Notes under the pieces: generated by a model
Database searches by the model: none
What the model saw: the letters and a program-made list of their open reading frames with translations, nothing else
What the model was told of the DNA's origin: nothing
In this document: in pieces, positions 8,230-14,934 of the stretch
How positions within the stretch are numbered: position 1 is the first letter of the stretch
Layout of the letters: every line of letters starts with the position of its first letter
Source: an uncultured Porphyromonadaceae bacterium
GTDB lineage: Bacteria > Bacteroidota > Bacteroidia > Bacteroidales > Muribaculaceae
Direction: 5' to 3'
Assembly: GCA_900548875.1 (NCBI GenBank)
Contig: URMA01000039.1
Coordinates: 1-25,114, forward strand
DNA: 25,114 nt
Made by a program: the position numbers and the translations under genes

Positions 8230-8994
8230 ATGACGGAAATTGAATTTTTGGGAACCGGAACTTCTACGGGAGTGCCTCAAATAGGGTGTGATTGTGAGGT
8301 ATGTCGTTCTACTGACAGTCGAGACAAGCGATTGCGATGTTCGGCGATTGTGCGGGTTGATGGTGTCAATTTGTTGATAGACTGCGGGCCTGATTTCCGC
8401 TCTCAAATACTGCAGGTACAGGACAAGCATCTTGATGCATTGCTATTGACTCACAGTCATTATGACCACGTTGGGGGGATGGATGATCTGCGTCCATATT
8501 GTTATCCTGATTCGTTCGACGTTTACGGCCAACCGAACGTATTGGCTGACATACGTGCCCGTATCCCTTATTGTTTTATCAAACATCCATACCCGGGAGT
8601 GCCGTCTTTTAACTTACATGAACTGAACGGACAACCTTTTTTTGTACAGAATATAAAGATTGTACCTCTTCCAGTGATGCATTACAAGCTGCCGGTATTT
8701 GGTTACAGAATTGGAAAATTAGCGTATATAACAGACTGTAATTTTGTGCCGGAATCTACATATTCTTTGCTTGAAGATTTGGATGTTCTGGTGATAAACG
8801 CCCTTCGTATTGAACCTCATCTGTCTCATTTTTGTTTAAAAGAAACCTTACAGGCGATTGCTCGCATACAACCTAAAAGAGCGTATCTTATACACATGAG
8901 TCATGGAATTGGATTGGCAAGTAAAATAGGTAGTCTTGTGCCGGAAAATGTGGAATTCGCATACGACGGAATGAAGGTTGTCGTTGAAAAGTAA
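8230..8994 (+). CDS. PhnP-like metallo-beta-lactamase-fold phosphodiesterase
   Basis: A 254-residue cytoplasmic metal-dependent hydrolase. It has the two-metal signature THSHYDH (His75, His77, Asp79, His80), later ligands in PVMHYK, ITDCNF and IHMSHG, and an N-terminal cysteine group GCDCEVC (Cys20, 22, 25) like the structural zinc site of PhnP. PhnP acts on 5-phosphoribosyl 1,2-cyclic phosphate in phosphonate degradation, but no other phn gene is present here, so the substrate in this organism is open; general cyclic-phosphodiester or nucleotide clean-up is possible. The ATG at 8230 has a purine-rich GGGAAGAG just upstream. The tRNase Z family shares the fold but has a different C-terminal signature. 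Confidence 0.85.
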   Translation: MTEIEFLGTGTSTGVPQIGCDCEVCRSTDSRDKRLRCSAIVRVDGVNLLIDCGPDFRSQILQVQDKHLDALLLTHSHYDHVGGMDDLRPYCYPDSFDVYGQPNVLADIRARIPYCFIKHPYPGVPSFNLHELNGQPFFVQNIKIVPLPVMHYKLPVFGYRIGKLAYITDCNFVPESTYSLLEDLDVLVINALRIEPHLSHFCLKETLQAIARIQPKRAYLIHMSHGIGLASKIGSLVPENVEFAYDGMKVVVEK

Positions 8995-9056
8995 GGGGAG
9001 AGGCGCGTTTTTTGCGGTTAACTCACGTTTTATTAGAATATCCCGGCATTTTTCCG

Positions 9057-9064
9057 TATCTTTG
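9057..9064 (+). promoter_or_regulatory. candidate -7 element upstream of lepA
   Basis: TATCTTTG matches TAnnTTTG within the 221-bp gap between the hydrolase gene and lepA. It predicts a leader of about 145 nt. No -33 TTTG is found at the right spacing, so support is modest. Confidence 0.4.
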
Positions 9065-9164
9065 TAGAAGATAGGATGAGGCTTGGGATAAAAATAATTG
9101 AAACAAGTTTCATTATTTTTTAGCTCACCTTTCATTGTTTTGGCATAAAATAAGTGTAATGTTG

Positions 9165-9184
9165 CCGAATGCGTGCGTATTCGG
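9165..9184 (+). promoter_or_regulatory. hairpin in the lepA leader
   Basis: CCGAATGC (9165-9172) pairs with GTATTCGG (9177-9184) with one G-U, around a GTGC loop; flanking GC pairs may extend it past a bulge. It lies 31 bp before the lepA ATG and is followed by A-rich sequence rather than a T tract, so it is not a standard terminator. A 7-codon reading frame, 9196-9219, ends in a TGA that overlaps the lepA ATG. Confidence 0.4.
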
Positions 9185-9215
9185 GCAGATTAAAAATGAA
9201 ATGTAAAGACAAGAT

Positions 9216-11003
9216 ATGAAGAATATCCGTAATTTTTGTATTATAGCACATATTGACCACGGAAAGAGTACACTTGCCGACCGATTGTTGGAGTACACAC
9301 ATACGGTTTCGGGAAAAGATTTGCAAGATCAGGTTCTCGATGATATGGATTTGGAACGTGAACGTGGGATTACAATTAAGAGCCATGCTATTCAGATGCA
9401 ATATCAGTATAATGGTCAAACATATATATTGAATTTGATTGATACTCCGGGACACGTGGATTTTTCTTATGAAGTATCCCGTTCTATAGCCGCTTGTGAG
9501 GGCGCACTGTTAATCGTGGATGCGACTCAGGGCATTCAGGCACAGACGATTTCTAATCTGTATATGGCAATTGATAATGACCTGGAAATTATTCCAGTGG
9601 TCAATAAGGTGGATTTGGAAAGTGCCAAACCGGAAGAGGTGGAAGACCAGATTGTGGATTTACTGGGATGTCGTCATGAGGATATTATCCGGGCAAGCGG
9701 AAAGACGGGTATCGGTATCCCCGAAATTCTTAGAGCCATTGTTGAGCGAATACCGGCTCCGTCGGGTGATCCCGAGGCGCCGCTTCAAGCATTGATTTTT
9801 GATTCTGTGTTCAATCCGTTTCGCGGCATCATTGCTTATTTCAAGATTGTAAACGGTCGTATCAAGAAGGGTGATTTCGTGAAATTCGTCAATACTGAAA
9901 AGCAGTATTATGCTGAAGAAGTTGGTGTTTTGAAGTTGAACCTGCAACCTGAAGCTGAACTGTCGGCTGGAAATGTGGGGTACATTATTTCCGGAATCAA
10001 GACTTCGAAGGAAGTGAAAGTCGGTGATACGATTACCCATGTGGAAAATCCGTGTACTGCTGCAATAGAGGGTTTTCAGGAAGTCAAGCCAATGGTGTTT
10101 GCCGGTGTTTATCCAATAGAAACGGAGGATTTTGAAAATCTTCGTGCATCTCTTGAGAAACTGCAGCTTAACGATGCTTCGCTTACATTCCAGCCCGAGT
10201 CGTCGGCGGCACTTGGATTCGGTTTCCGCTGCGGCTTTCTTGGACTTCTTCATATGGAAATTGTACAGGAGCGTTTGGGCCGTGAATTCGATATGGACGT
10301 CATCACAACGGTTCCAAATGTTTCATATAAGGTGTTTGACAAGAAAGGGAATGAAATCGAGGTGCACAATCCATCGGGACTGCCGGATCCAACGCTAATT
10401 GAGCACATCGAGGAACCGTATATCCGTGCTTCCATTATTTCGACAACCGATTTCATCGGCCCGATTATGACTTTATGTCTTGGTAAACGCGGAGAACTGG
10501 TTAAGCAGGAATATATTTCGGGTAATCGTGTTGAACTGATTTTTGACTTGCCGTTAGGCGAAATTGTAATCGATTTCTACGATAAATTGAAGAGTATTTC
10601 GAAAGGGTATGCCTCTTTCGATTATCATTTGCATGATTTCCGTGAGTCGAAGCTTGTAAAGCTGGACATTTTGTTAAACGGAGAGTCGGTGGATGCTTTA
10701 AGTACATTGACGCATGTCGACAATTCGGTCACATTCGGACGCCGCATGTGCGAGAAGTTGAAAGAACTGATACCTCGCCAACAGTTTGACATTGCCATTC
10801 AGGCCGCTATCGGCGCCAAAATTATTGCCCGCGAAACGATTAAGGCGGTACGAAAGGATGTGACGGCTAAGTGTTATGGCGGTGATATCAGTCGTAAGCG
10901 TAAACTTTTGGAAAAGCAAAAGAAGGGTAAGAAGCGTATGAAACAAATTGGTTCGGTAGAGGTTCCGCAGAAGGCGTTTCTTGCGGTGCTGAAGCTTGAC
11001 TAA
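9216..11003 (+). CDS. lepA: elongation factor 4 (LepA), ribosome back-translocase GTPase
   Basis: A translational GTPase that binds the ribosome and is linked to back-translocation and to translation or subunit assembly under ionic stress. The 595 residues are full length. G-domain motifs are G1 AHIDHGKST (11-19), G2 RERGIT (48-53), G3 DTPGH (76-80) and G4 NKVD (130-133). The LepA-specific C-terminus is seen in the ending RKRKLLEKQKKGKKRMKQIGSVEVPQKAFLAVL, here described by its pieces KRKLLEKQKKGKKRMK and VPQKAFLAVL. The ATG at 9216 gives the canonical start just before the G1 loop. No terminator separates it from nhaA 48 bp downstream, so a bicistronic message is likely. Confidence 0.97.
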   Translation: MKNIRNFCIIAHIDHGKSTLADRLLEYTHTVSGKDLQDQVLDDMDLERERGITIKSHAIQMQYQYNGQTYILNLIDTPGHVDFSYEVSRSIAACEGALLIVDATQGIQAQTISNLYMAIDNDLEIIPVVNKVDLESAKPEEVEDQIVDLLGCRHEDIIRASGKTGIGIPEILRAIVERIPAPSGDPEAPLQALIFDSVFNPFRGIIAYFKIVNGRIKKGDFVKFVNTEKQYYAEEVGVLKLNLQPEAELSAGNVGYIISGIKTSKEVKVGDTITHVENPCTAAIEGFQEVKPMVFAGVYPIETEDFENLRASLEKLQLNDASLTFQPESSAALGFGFRCGFLGLLHMEIVQERLGREFDMDVITTVPNVSYKVFDKKGNEIEVHNPSGLPDPTLIEHIEEPYIRASIISTTDFIGPIMTLCLGKRGELVKQEYISGNRVELIFDLPLGEIVIDFYDKLKSISKGYASFDYHLHDFRESKLVKLDILLNGESVDALSTLTHVDNSVTFGRRMCEKLKELIPRQQFDIAIQAAIGAKIIARETIKAVRKDVTAKCYGGDISRKRKLLEKQKKGKKRMKQIGSVEVPQKAFLAVLKLD

Positions 11004-11051
11004 TTTATTATAAAGTATGGTTTTGAAAAGATTATTTTAGGTGTATTGTAT

Positions 11052-12404
11052 ATGGAAAGAGGTATATATTATTCGGCTAAGAAAATGATAGTCAGCTATG
11101 CAAAGGCCGGTAATCCGTTGATTGCAGCAACGGTACTGGCACTTGTAGTGGCTAATTTACCAGTCGTGAAAGACTATTATTTCTGGTTGTGGAATCAGGA
11201 ATTGTCGTTGCAGATCGGTAATTTTAATCTGTTCAGTCATGGCGGACATTCCATGACATTCATGCAGTTTATCAATGATGCGTTGATGGCAGTGTTCTTT
11301 TTTACGATAGGGTTGGAAATCAAGCGTGAAGTGCTTGTCGGTGAATTGTCGTCAATCAAGCAGGCATTGTTGCCTATTATGGCCGCTGTCGGAGGTATGG
11401 TTGTGCCTGTGTTGATTTTTTTTGCATTGAGCAACGGTACGGAATATGTCAACGGCGCGGCAATACCGATGGCCACTGACATAGCTTTCTCGTTGGGTGT
11501 TCTAGCTATGTTGGGTAACCGTGTTCCGGTTTCTCTGAAAATATTTCTTACGACATTGGCCGTTGTTGATGATATTGGCGGTATTCTTGTGATTGCCACC
11601 TTCTATTCTACTGGCATTGAGTATGCCTATCTGTTGTATTCACTGGTTGCCATTGCGCTGTTGCTTTTAGGATCGGTATTGAAGATACAGAGCAAAATCT
11701 TCTATCTGTTGTTGGGAGGTGCTGTGTGGTATCTGTTCTTGAATTCAGGCATTCATCCAACAATTGCTGGTGTGATTGTTGCCTTCTGTATTCCGGCAAA
11801 GCCTGTGTTCCATCCTAAAAAATATATTTCTATTATTCGAGAAAGCATTTCGCATTTCCCGGAAAAAGATGATAAGGTGGGCGTGGACAGTGGGCGTATG
11901 CTGTCAAAAGAACAGCTGAACTGGCTGAAGCAGATAGAGTCGGCTTCCGATAAGGTGATTTCTCCGCTCCAGGAGTTGGAAGATTCATTACACCCGGTAG
12001 TAAACTACTTGATTATTCCGCTGTTTGCTTTTGCCAATGCCGGTATTTTCTTGGGTGACATGGCAGTTTCTGATTTGTATAGTGGTGTCAGTCTTGCCGT
12101 TATCACAGGCTTGTTTTTGGGCAAATTCCTGGGCATACTGTCATTTACGTGGCTGGCCGTCAAACTGAAATTGGCTCCGATGCCGTATCATGCCAACTGG
12201 AAAATGGTTTCGGCCGTTTCTATGTTGGGCGGTATAGGGTTTACGGTTTCATTGTTTATTGCCAACTTGTCGTTTGATCCTGTAGCGCACCTGGAACTCC
12301 TCAATTCTTCGAAATTGGGAATCCTTGTCGGTTCGTTGCTTTCGGGTGTTGTCGGTTATCTGCTTTTGCGCATTATGTTACCAAAGATTCCTGTGCAGGA
12401 CTAA
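11052..12404 (+). CDS. nhaA: Na+/H+ antiporter NhaA
   Basis: An inner-membrane antiporter that exports Na+ in exchange for H+ for sodium and pH homeostasis. With the ATG at 11052 it has 450 residues and about 12 hydrophobic segments. Key residues of the family are present: the ATDIAF aspartate (Asp143, matching E. coli Asp133) and the paired aspartates in VVDDIGG (Asp173, Asp174, matching Asp163/164), plus GLEIKREVLVGEL (87-99). It is longer than the E. coli protein (388), mainly because of a charged insert (about residues 255-310: FPEKDD, GRMLSKEQLNWLKQ) between membrane segments in the C-terminal half. A TTG two codons upstream (11046) is open, but the ATG is preferred. It probably shares a transcript with lepA. 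It could act with the Na+-exporting decarboxylase encoded at 18705-23264. Confidence 0.95.
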   Translation: MERGIYYSAKKMIVSYAKAGNPLIAATVLALVVANLPVVKDYYFWLWNQELSLQIGNFNLFSHGGHSMTFMQFINDALMAVFFFTIGLEIKREVLVGELSSIKQALLPIMAAVGGMVVPVLIFFALSNGTEYVNGAAIPMATDIAFSLGVLAMLGNRVPVSLKIFLTTLAVVDDIGGILVIATFYSTGIEYAYLLYSLVAIALLLLGSVLKIQSKIFYLLLGGAVWYLFLNSGIHPTIAGVIVAFCIPAKPVFHPKKYISIIRESISHFPEKDDKVGVDSGRMLSKEQLNWLKQIESASDKVISPLQELEDSLHPVVNYLIIPLFAFANAGIFLGDMAVSDLYSGVSLAVITGLFLGKFLGILSFTWLAVKLKLAPMPYHANWKMVSAVSMLGGIGFTVSLFIANLSFDPVAHLELLNSSKLGILVGSLLSGVVGYLLLRIMLPKIPVQD

Positions 12405-12471
12405 ATAATAGATATATCGAATACTACTAATATATAGGTAGCATACGCAAGTGATTTACCAATTTAATGTG

Positions 12472-12503
12472 ATTGTGGGCATTATTCTGTTGATGTAATT
12501 TTG
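12472..12503 (+). promoter_or_regulatory. promoter-like element downstream of nhaA
   Basis: ATTG (12472-12475) followed after 20 bp by TAATTTTG (12496-12503, then C) fits the Bacteroidota promoter pattern on the plus strand. No protein gene follows in this direction for over 11 kb, so if active it would drive a short non-coding transcript ending at the terminator 12559-12595. Confidence 0.45.
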
Positions 12504-12509
12504 CAGCAT

Positions 12510-12595
12510 AAGGATTTAATTAATTTGTTAATCATATTGCGTAACCGATTAAAAGGCTAAAGCTCCTTACGAAGTGATTCGTGGGGAGCTTTTTT
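12510..12595 (+). ncRNA. candidate small RNA (about 85 nt)
   Basis: This is the stretch between the predicted start of the 12472-12503 promoter and the end of a strong intrinsic terminator. It can fold into a 5' stem, TTAATC (12528-12533) with GATTAA (12547-12552), a single-stranded linker, and the 15-bp terminator stem. There is no open reading frame of note and no resemblance to tRNA, tmRNA, 6S or SRP RNA that I can recognise. The alternative is that the terminator simply belongs to nhaA and the promoter match is chance. Confidence 0.35.
12559..12595 (+). terminator. strong intrinsic terminator after nhaA
   Basis: A 15-bp stem, AAAGCTCCTTACGAA (12559-12573) with TTCGTGGGGAGCTTT (12578-12592) including two G-U pairs, closes a GTGA loop of the GNRA type and runs into a T tract (12590-12595). 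It ends nhaA and/or the candidate small RNA. Confidence 0.9.
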
Positions 12596-12628
12596 AATAT
12601 TTCAAATCATTCCGCTTGTCGCAAAAAT

Positions 12629-12658
12629 TTTATTAGCCAACATATGTTGGCTAATAAA
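12629..12658. repeat. perfect 30-bp palindrome
   Basis: The left arm TTTATTAGCCAACAT (12629-12643) is followed immediately by its exact reverse complement (12644-12658), with no spacer. The centre is CATATG. It is not followed by a T tract on the plus strand; on the minus strand a short AATTTTT follows. It lies between the two terminators and so could be a protein-binding site, a back-up terminator or a processing element. Confidence 0.9.
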
Positions 12659-12773
12659 GCGTAGGGATATGTTTTGTTTTTCTTGATACAATTCTTTTGC
12701 AAGTATAAGAGTCGTGTGTATTTAAAAAGAGTTGAAAGAAGAATACGGATTTTGGTGAGAAAGTACTTGTGGA

Positions 12774-12810
12774 ATAAAAAGGACGGCCGGGAATTTCCCA
12801 ACCGTCCTTT
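12774..12810 (-). terminator. serA intrinsic terminator
   Basis: On the minus strand AAAGGACGG (12810-12802) pairs with CCGTCCTTT (12786-12778); inside, GGG and CCC pair across AAATT after a 2x2 internal loop. The stem is followed by TTTTTATT. It lies 25 bp after the serA stop. Confidence 0.9.
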
Positions 12811-12834
12811 GGTATTTAACTTGCACGTAGCAGT

Positions 12835-13752
12835 TTATTTGTTTACTTGGTATTTGTTCCAACCATCTTTCAGGAAGGCAACAGTTTGGCGTGCGGCTGC
12901 AATACCGGCGTTGATGTTGGCTTCGGCTGTTTGTGCACCCATCTTTTTAGGAGTAAAGAATACACGTGTGCCAAATTCTTCCGTCATCTTTTCTGCACAG
13001 TCAGGCTTGATGTCGCTGATATAGCGGATATCCGGGCGATTGCGCAATGCTTCTGCCAAGCTTTCTTCATTGATGATTTCCTTGCGTGCCGTATTGATGA
13101 GTATACCGTTCTTAGGCATTAATTTCACAAAATTTTCTCCAATAGAATTTCGTGTTTCCGATGTTGCCGGAATGTGGAGCGAAACGTATTGGTTGTTTGT
13201 GTAGAGTTCTTCTACGGAATGAACCGGAGTAATGCCGTCGGCGACCATGTCTTCATCTTTTACAAATGGATCGAGTGCAGAAACTGTCATGCCAAAACCT
13301 TTGGCGATTCGTGCAACATTGCGTCCCACTTGTCCATAGGCGTGAATACCGAGAGTCTTTCCTTTCAATTCTGTTCCAGATGTGCCATTGTATTGGTTGC
13401 GGATCATCATTATAAGCATACCGAATACAAGTTCGGCAACAGCATTGGAATTTTGTCCGGGAGTGTTCATCACACAAATGTTGCGTTCCTTTGCTGCCGC
13501 GAGATCAACATTGTCGACACCGGCACCGGCACGGACAATTACTTTCAGATTTTTACCGGCATCCAAAACGGCAGTATCTACAATATCACTGCGGATAATG
13601 AGGCCGTCGGCTTCAACAACGGCTTTGAGCAAGTCTTCTTTCGTTCCTTTTTCCAAAAGGATGAGCTCGTGGCCTGCACCTTCTATTTCTTTGCGTATGC
13701 CTTCAACAGCAACGGCTGCAAAAGGCTTCTCGGTTGCAACTAATATTTTCAT
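12835..13752 (-). CDS. serA: D-3-phosphoglycerate dehydrogenase, short form
   Basis: An NAD-dependent cytoplasmic enzyme that oxidises 3-phosphoglycerate to 3-phosphohydroxypyruvate, the first serine-synthesis step. With the ATG at 13752 it is 305 residues: only the catalytic and Rossmann domains, without the ACT serine-binding domain of longer SerA proteins, so feedback by serine through ACT is not expected. Seen are VRAGAGVDNVDL (73-84), MNTPGQNSNAVAEL (95-108) and the dinucleotide loop as HAYGQVG (137-143), with Ala in place of the first Gly. Arg223 is kept (NTARKEI). The usual catalytic His in TPHxGA is replaced (TPKKMGA, 267-273), and the partner Glu is also not obvious (SDIKPDCAEK). The TTG at 13758 is a less likely start. 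It follows serC by 7 bp, which supports the phosphorylated serine pathway. Confidence 0.9.
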   Translation of the reverse strand: MKILVATEKPFAAVAVEGIRKEIEGAGHELILLEKGTKEDLLKAVVEADGLIIRSDIVDTAVLDAGKNLKVIVRAGAGVDNVDLAAAKERNICVMNTPGQNSNAVAELVFGMLIMMIRNQYNGTSGTELKGKTLGIHAYGQVGRNVARIAKGFGMTVSALDPFVKDEDMVADGITPVHSVEELYTNNQYVSLHIPATSETRNSIGENFVKLMPKNGILINTARKEIINEESLAEALRNRPDIRYISDIKPDCAEKMTEEFGTRVFFTPKKMGAQTAEANINAGIAAARQTVAFLKDGWNKYQVNK

Positions 13753-13759
13753 GACCAAA

Positions 13760-14827
13760 TTAGAGTTTACGTTCGAATTCTTTCATTGTGTCGATGAGTA
13801 CTTGAACAGAAGACATCGGCATAGCATTATAGATAGAAGCACGGAATCCTCCGACAGAACGGTGCCCTTTGATGCCCACAATACCTTTCTCGCTTGCAAA
13901 GTCGATGAACTGCTTTTCGAGTTCTGCATATTCTGGACGCATAACGAAGCATACGTTCATGATAGAGCGGTCTTCCGGTTTTGCTGTACCAACAAAAATT
14001 TTGCTGTGGTCGATAGCGTCGTATAGTGCAGCGGCCTTTTCAAGGTCAACCTTTTCCATTGCTTCAACACCGCCCATTTCCTTGTACCATTTGAGGGTTT
14101 GTAATGCAGAGTAGATCGGCAATACAGGAGGAGTATTGAACATAGAGCCTTTGCTGACATGGGTACGATAATCGAGCATTGTCGGGATTTGACGGTCAAC
14201 TTTTCCAAGAGCGTCTTCCTTGACGATGACCAAAGTTACGCCTGCAGGTGCAAGATTCTTTTGGGCACCGGCATAGATTACGTCATATTTGGAAACGTCG
14301 ATTTTTCTTGAGAAAATATCACTGGACATGTCCGCAACCAATGGTACGCTAACTTCAGGGTCTTTGCGGAGTTCTGTGCCGTAAATGGTATTGTTTGTCG
14401 TTATATGGAGATAGTCGGCATCGGCCGGAACAGTGAAATCTTTAGGATAGTATGTGTAATTTGCTTCTTTCGAAGAGGCTACAACTTCAACATCTCCAAA
14501 GAGTTTCGCTTCTTTGATAGCTTTGTTTGCCCACACACCACTGTCAACATAGGCTGCTTTCTTTTTCAGCAAGTTGAACGGTACCATGCAGAACTGCAAG
14601 CTTGCACCACCTCCAAGGAACAAAACTTCGTAGCCAGCAGGAATTTCAAGTAATTCCTTAATTAAGGCGTTGGCTTCGTCGATAACAGCTTGGAATTCTT
14701 TACTTCTGTGAGAGATTTCAAGAATAGAAAGTCCTGTTCCGTTGAAATTACGTACAGCATCGGCTGTGTTCTGGATTGTGAATTCGCTCAGAATAGAAGG
14801 TCCGGCGTAAAAATTTAGCTTCTTCAT
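13760..14827 (-). CDS. serC: phosphoserine aminotransferase SerC
   Basis: A PLP transaminase that converts 3-phosphohydroxypyruvate and glutamate to phosphoserine and 2-oxoglutarate; it also acts on the pyridoxal-pathway intermediate in some bacteria. The 355 residues are normal length. Landmarks are the N-terminal FYAGPS (6-11), SHRSKEF (39-45), LGGGASLQF (71-79), the PLP lysine in YAGAQKNLAPAG (Lys190) and the C-terminal GHRSVGGFRASIYNA. The ATG at 14827 is the natural start, with a promoter element about 25 bp upstream. It is first in a two-gene operon with serA and is separated from the MFS gene upstream by a terminator. The third enzyme, SerB, is not in the window. Confidence 0.97.
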   Translation of the reverse strand: MKKLNFYAGPSILSEFTIQNTADAVRNFNGTGLSILEISHRSKEFQAVIDEANALIKELLEIPAGYEVLFLGGGASLQFCMVPFNLLKKKAAYVDSGVWANKAIKEAKLFGDVEVVASSKEANYTYYPKDFTVPADADYLHITTNNTIYGTELRKDPEVSVPLVADMSSDIFSRKIDVSKYDVIYAGAQKNLAPAGVTLVIVKEDALGKVDRQIPTMLDYRTHVSKGSMFNTPPVLPIYSALQTLKWYKEMGGVEAMEKVDLEKAAALYDAIDHSKIFVGTAKPEDRSIMNVCFVMRPEYAELEKQFIDFASEKGIVGIKGHRSVGGFRASIYNAMPMSSVQVLIDTMKEFERKL

Positions 14828-14851
14828 TTGAATTTGATTTTATGTCTTTAA

Positions 14852-14859
14852 CAAAGTTA
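14852..14859 (-). promoter_or_regulatory. -7 promoter element for serC-serA
   Basis: TAACTTTG on the minus strand matches TAnnTTTG. It predicts a start near 14845 and a leader of about 18 nt. The expected -33 position falls in the T-rich tail of the upstream terminator and has no TTTG. Confidence 0.5.
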
Positions 14860-14861
14860 GT

Positions 14862-14907
14862 AAAAAAAATGAACTCCTCATTATTTTTAAGCGAAAATAA
14901 TGAGGAG
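14862..14907 (-). terminator. terminator of the MFS transporter gene
   Basis: On the minus strand CTCCTCATTATTTT (14907-14894) pairs perfectly with AAAATAATGAGGAG (14887-14874) around a 6-nt loop, followed by TTCATTTTTTTT. It lies 28 bp after the MFS stop and abuts the serC promoter. Confidence 0.85.
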
Positions 14908-14934
14908 CTTTTGTGAATGAAGTGTTAAATATGT

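Larger units (their letters stand above)
12405..12834. other. 430-bp intergenic region between convergent nhaA and serA
   Basis: No credible coding region is present. It holds, left to right, a promoter-like element (12472-12503), a candidate small RNA (about 12510-12595) ending in a strong terminator, a perfect 30-bp palindrome (12629-12658), about 115 bp of AT-rich sequence with nothing recognisable, and the serA terminator (12774-12810). Confidence 0.8.

Noticed and set aside
8848..9135. 95-codon minus-strand frame between the hydrolase gene and lepA
   Set aside because: It overlaps the end of the hydrolase gene antisense, and its composition looks like translated AT-rich non-coding DNA.
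12607..12801. 64-codon minus-strand reading frame after serA
   Set aside because: It spans the serA terminator and the 30-bp palindrome, has no recognisable protein character and no start signals.
12674..13024. 116-codon plus-strand frame entering serA
   Set aside because: Most of it is antisense to serA and it also runs through the serA terminator.
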